Shown one piece after another: positions 6,263-10,001 of a stretch of 10,001 bases of DNA. Numbering within the stretch: position 1 is the first letter of the stretch; the number at the start of each line of letters is the position of its first letter. The notes beneath the pieces were generated by a model, which was not told the DNA's origin, searched no databases, and worked only from the letters and a program-made list of their open reading frames with translations. The position numbers were made by a program, and so were the translations under genes. Source of the stretch: an uncultured Burkholderiales bacterium (GTDB lineage: Bacteria > Pseudomonadota > Gammaproteobacteria > Burkholderiales > Burkholderiaceae_E); assembly GCA_903898725.1 (NCBI GenBank), contig CAIUGQ010000036.1:1-10001 (forward strand). Reading direction: 5' to 3'.

Positions 6263-6289
6263 CCGAAAGGCCTGGCGGTTTTTTGTTTT
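6253..6289 (+). terminator. Attenuator terminator (segments 3:4) before DAHP synthase
   Basis: AACCGCCA (6253-6260) pairs with TGGCGGTT (6273-6280), continued by GCC/GGC around a CGAAA loop with one bulged C, and is followed by a T-rich tail (TTTTTTGTTTT) that begins with the last two stem bases. The CTGGCGG of segment 4 (6272-6278) repeats that of segment 2 (6199-6205), as expected when both compete for segment 3. It lies about 50 bp before the DAHP synthase start and after the promoter, so it acts as an attenuator rather than an end-of-operon terminator. Confidence 0.88.
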
Positions 6290-6336
6290 CGGGGCCGCCT
6301 CGAACGAATCAGGGAACGAGAAGAAGGATCCGACCG

Positions 6337-7407
6337 ATGAACGCCAAGCACGCCACCGACGATGTCCGAATCCGCGAGATGAAGGAGCTGTCGCCGCCCT
6401 CGCACCTGCTGCGCGAGTTCCCGCTGCGCGACCGCCCGGCACAGCTCGTCTACGAGACGCGCCAGGCGATCCACCGGATCCTGCACGGCATGGACGACCG
6501 GCTGCTGGTCGTCGTCGGGCCCTGCTCGATCCACGATCCGAAGGCCGCGATCGAGTACGCCAAGCGGCTGGCCGGCGAGCGTGCGCGCCTCAAGGACCGG
6601 CTCGAGATCGTGATGCGGGTCTACTTCGAGAAGCCGCGCACCACCGTCGGCTGGAAGGGGCTGATCAACGATCCCGGCCTGGACAACAGCTTCGACATCA
6701 ACCGCGGCCTGCGGCTCGCGCGCGAGCTCCTCGTCGAGATCAACGAACTCGACCTGCCGGCGGGCACCGAGTTCCTCGACATGATCACGCCGCAGTACGT
6801 GGCCGACCTGATCTCCTGGGGCGCGATCGGCGCGCGCACGACCGAGTCGCAGGTGCATCGCGAGCTGGCCTCGGGGCTGTCCTGCCCGGTCGGATTCAAG
6901 AACGGCACCGACGGCAACGTGCGCATCGCGCTCGATGCGATCAAGGCGGCCTCGCAGCCGCACCACTTCCTCTCGGTCACCAAGGGCGGCCATTCGGCGA
7001 TCGTCTCGACCAACGGCATCGAGGATTGCCACCTGATCCTGCGTGGCGGCAAGGCGCCGAACTACGACCGCGCCAGCATCGACGCGGCCTGCCGCGAGGC
7101 CGGCACGGCTGCGCTCGCCTGCCGGCTCATGGTCGACGCGAGCCATGGCAACAGCCAGAAGAAGCACGAGAACCAGCTGGCGGTCGCGCGCGACCTGGCC
7201 GAGCAGCTCGGCGACGGCGAGTCGCGCGTGTTCGGCGTGATGGTCGAGAGCCACCTCGTCGCGGGCCGCCAGGACCTGCTCGTCGGACGGCCGCTCGTCT
7301 ACGGCCAGAGCATCACCGACGCGTGCCTCGGCTGGGAGGACACGATCGCGGCGCTCGACACCCTCGCCGACGGCGTCGCCGAGCGCCGCGTCGCACTCGC
7401 GAACTGA
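6337..7407 (+). CDS. aroG: 3-deoxy-7-phosphoheptulonate (DAHP) synthase, type I, AroF/G/H class
   Basis: DAHP synthase condenses phosphoenolpyruvate and erythrose 4-phosphate, the first step of the shikimate pathway to Phe, Tyr, Trp and chorismate-derived compounds. The 356-residue protein is strikingly like E. coli AroG. Blocks are LLVVVGPCSIHD (56-67), VYFEKPRTTVGWKGLINDPG (95-114), FLDMITPQYVADL (146-158), GARTTESQVHRELASGL (165-181) and LILRGGKAPNYD (233-244). The metal ligands Cys63, His270, Glu304 and Asp328 equal AroG Cys61, His268, Glu302 and Asp326 with a constant offset of two. Pro152 and Ser182 correspond to AroG Pro150 and Ser180 of the effector pocket, so feedback inhibition is likely; which amino acid inhibits is not readable. 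The start is the ATG preceded by AAGGA 8 nt upstream. An in-frame ATG 18 codons earlier lies in the terminator and is rejected. Expression is controlled by the upstream attenuator. The symbol names the class; it could equally be called aroF or aroH. Confidence 0.95.
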   Translation: MNAKHATDDVRIREMKELSPPSHLLREFPLRDRPAQLVYETRQAIHRILHGMDDRLLVVVGPCSIHDPKAAIEYAKRLAGERARLKDRLEIVMRVYFEKPRTTVGWKGLINDPGLDNSFDINRGLRLARELLVEINELDLPAGTEFLDMITPQYVADLISWGAIGARTTESQVHRELASGLSCPVGFKNGTDGNVRIALDAIKAASQPHHFLSVTKGGHSAIVSTNGIEDCHLILRGGKAPNYDRASIDAACREAGTAALACRLMVDASHGNSQKKHENQLAVARDLAEQLGDGESRVFGVMVESHLVAGRQDLLVGRPLVYGQSITDACLGWEDTIAALDTLADGVAERRVALAN

Positions 7408-7559
7408 GCGTCGTCGACCGATCGTCCGGGCGACGCGCGCGAGCGACTTTCTCACCGTTCGCCGCGTGCCCGTCGGGCTGCGGCGGCCGCTCGTCGGACC
7501 GTCCGCGGCGAGGCCTGCCGAGCTTCGTTTCCAGCGGTTTCGTGCGTGGATCGCCATGC
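7408..7559. other. Intergenic spacer without a recognisable gene
   Basis: The spacer between DAHP synthase and the cyclic-nucleotide-binding gene shows no coding frame with a ribosome-binding site. GCGTCG (7408-7413) and CGACGC (7431-7436) could pair across a 17-nt loop directly after the DAHP synthase stop, but there is no T-tract, so it is not a convincing intrinsic terminator. Confidence 0.5.
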
Positions 7560-7565
7560 TATAAC
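7560..7565 (+). promoter_or_regulatory. Candidate -10 box of the cyclic-nucleotide-binding gene
   Basis: TATAAC in otherwise GC-rich spacer. The -35 region is weak (TTTCGT at 7538-7543, 16-bp spacing). It predicts transcription starting near 7572, downstream of an in-frame ATG at 7568 and upstream of the ATG at 7592, which helps to decide the start codon. Confidence 0.4.
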
Positions 7566-7591
7566 CCATGCGAATCCACACGGAGGACGCC

Positions 7592-8188
7592 ATGGAGGCA
7601 TCCACGATCAGGTCCCCCGCGGGCCCCGCCGTCACCCGGCCCGAGACCGCGATCCGCCAGACGCCCCACGAGCGGCTGAGCGCCATCGGCCTGCGGCCGA
7701 TCGGCCGGGCGAGCGAGTTCGCCGACGACATCCACGGACTGATGGCCAAGACGCCGCTGTTCTCGGGTCTCGACATCGAGGAGACGCGCAAGCTCGGCGC
7801 GTTCATGTACGTGTACGAGGCGCCCGCCGGCGTCACGATCATCTCCGAGGGCGAGACCGGCGACTTCATGATGCTGCTGATGGGCGGCATGGTCGACGTG
7901 CTGCGCCGCAACCGCTACAACTTTCCGTCGCGCATCGCGGTGGCCCACTCGGGCCATGCGCTCGGCGAGATGTCGATGTTCGACGGCGAGCCCCGCTTCG
8001 CCTCCTGCGTGACGCTCGAGCCCTCGCGCATCGCCGTCCTCACCCGCGACGCGATGCTGCTGGTGCTGCACGACGAGCCGCGCCTGGGCAGCAAGATCCT
8101 GCTCAAGCTCGTGCAGCTGCTCTCGGACCGGCTGCGCCTGACCCGCGCCAAGCTCGTGTCCTACCTCGAGGCCTCGCGCGAGGCGTGA
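7592..8188 (+). CDS. Stand-alone cyclic-nucleotide-binding domain protein
   Basis: This 198-residue protein holds one CRP-like cNMP-binding domain (about 55-165) and no helix-turn-helix. The fold is recognised from LFSGLDIEE (56-64), IISEGETGDFMMLLMGGMVDV (83-103), and the phosphate-binding cassette LGEMSMFDGEPRFASC (124-139), in which Glu126 and Arg135 correspond to the CRP Glu/Arg pair that holds the cyclic nucleotide ribose and phosphate. Binding of cAMP, cGMP or a cyclic dinucleotide is therefore plausible but not proven. The first 45 residues are a Pro/Ala/Arg-rich, probably flexible extension; the C terminus is one long amphipathic helix (about 165-195) where CRP would have its dimer helix followed by DNA-binding domain. 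The start at 7592 is preferred over an in-frame ATG eight codons upstream because GGAGG lies 5 nt before it and the putative -10 box lies too close to the earlier one. It may act as a protein-interacting sensor; partner unknown. Confidence 0.85.
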   Translation: MEASTIRSPAGPAVTRPETAIRQTPHERLSAIGLRPIGRASEFADDIHGLMAKTPLFSGLDIEETRKLGAFMYVYEAPAGVTIISEGETGDFMMLLMGGMVDVLRRNRYNFPSRIAVAHSGHALGEMSMFDGEPRFASCVTLEPSRIAVLTRDAMLLVLHDEPRLGSKILLKLVQLLSDRLRLTRAKLVSYLEASREA

Positions 8189-8215
8189 GGCCGAGCGCCC
8201 GCTAGACCGTCGCGC

Positions 8216-8233
8216 GGCGGACCCCGGTCCGCC
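8216..8233. repeat. Perfect 18-bp dyad downstream of the cNMP-binding gene
   Basis: GGCGGACCCCGGTCCGCC is fully self-complementary apart from its central CC. It starts 27 bp after the cNMP gene stop and is not followed by a T-tract, so it could be a weak terminator, or an enhancer-like site about 106 bp upstream of the predicted sigma-54 transcription start. Confidence 0.5.
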
Positions 8234-8298
8234 AAAGTTGTCCGTCCGCACCATCTCGAGGCGCGGACGCCTCGCCAGGGGGCGATCCGGACACTTTG
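8233..8298. repeat. Spaced inverted repeat upstream of the sigma-54 promoter
   Basis: CAAAGTTGTCCG (8233-8244) is inverted as CGGACACTTTG (8288-8298), with one base missing in the second arm and 43 bp between them. AT-containing words like CAAAGT stand out against the GC-rich background. The right arm ends just before the -24 element. The arms could bind a regulator or frame the central dyad in a cruciform. Confidence 0.4.
8257..8274. repeat. Perfect 7-bp inverted repeat, second dyad upstream of the activator gene
   Basis: CGAGGCG, CGGA, CGCCTCG. Its centre is 41 bp, about four helical turns, from the centre of the dyad at 8216-8233, so both would face the same side of the DNA. The half-sites differ in sequence, which argues against the same protein binding both. 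Confidence 0.4.
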
Positions 8299-8304
8299 TT
8301 CACC

Positions 8305-8320
8305 CGGCATCGACTTTGCT
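8305..8320 (+). promoter_or_regulatory. Sigma-54 (-24/-12) promoter of the activator gene
   Basis: CGGCATCGACTTTGCT matches the sigma-54 consensus TGGCAC-N5-TTGCW, with the invariant GG (8306-8307) and GC (8318-8319) exactly 10 bp apart and the TTGCT block intact. Transcription would start near 8331, leaving a 17-nt leader that contains the GAGGAG ribosome-binding site (8337-8342). The downstream gene encodes a sigma-54 activator, so autoactivation or control by another activator is likely. Confidence 0.65.
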
Positions 8321-8347
8321 TGGGGTCGTCTCCCCCGAGGAGACACG

Positions 8348-9985
<1,638 letters not shown>

Positions 9986-10001
9986 TCGCTCGACCCGATC
10001 G

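Noticed and set aside
6283..6336. Upstream in-frame ATG extending DAHP synthase by 18 residues
   Set aside because: It starts inside the terminator T-tract, has no ribosome-binding site and has no match to the family N terminus; AAGGA before 6337 is decisive.
7568..7591. Earlier ATG for the cyclic-nucleotide-binding protein
   Set aside because: It lies only 2 nt after the candidate -10 box and lacks a ribosome-binding site, whereas the ATG at 7592 has GGAGG at 5-nt spacing. It remains possible if transcription starts further upstream.
4471..7911. A 1146-residue open frame on the minus strand across the metallopeptidase and DAHP synthase
   Set aside because: It is antisense to two well-identified genes and to the attenuator, has no ribosome-binding site and has low-complexity Arg/Ala/Asp/His-rich composition.

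Overview
The window is ordinary bacterial chromosome of very high GC content, densely coding, with Shine-Dalgarno-led genes and no mobile element, tRNA or rRNA. The Bug-family solute receptor, the E. coli AroG-like type I DAHP synthase and the overall gene style point to a betaproteobacterium, most likely Burkholderiales. This placement is inference from gene families and composition, not from a marker gene.

Left half (1-6060): a divergent catabolic-looking cluster. Three genes read leftward from about 3.2 kb: a Bug-type periplasmic substrate-binding protein, a TauD/TfdA-type Fe(II)/2-oxoglutarate dioxygenase, and an isocitrate lyase/PEP mutase superfamily lyase that keeps the catalytic KKCGH cysteine. 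Two genes read rightward: a DadA/DAO-type FAD oxidoreductase and an M81 (MlrC-like) metallopeptidase. Two of the junctions are ATGA 4-bp overlaps and a third is a 10-bp gap, so each side is a tight, translationally coupled operon. The 274-bp divergent spacer holds a perfect 8-bp inverted repeat immediately upstream of a TAGAAT -10 box, a candidate shared operator. A plausible joint role is uptake and stepwise breakdown of an amide- or amine-containing organic acid; the substrate cannot be read from sequence.

Middle (6061-7407): a class-I DAHP synthase, the committed step of aromatic amino acid synthesis. It is preceded by what looks like a complete transcription attenuator: a promoter, an almost leaderless 27-codon leader peptide in which seven of residues 5-14 are Trp, Tyr or Phe, mutually exclusive antiterminator and terminator pairings, and a U-tract. 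This is the most striking item in the window. A four-tract G-quadruplex motif lies just upstream of its promoter.

Right part (7408-10001): a stand-alone cyclic-nucleotide-binding protein without a DNA-binding domain, then a NifA-like GAF-AAA+-Fis sigma-54 activator. The activator is preceded by a good sigma-54 promoter (GG-N10-GC) and two perfect 18-bp dyads, suggesting that its own transcription is sigma-54 dependent. No nif genes are present. The left edge (1-195) has no gene; it holds a strong hairpin with T-tract, a second GC-rich hairpin and a short tandem repeat.
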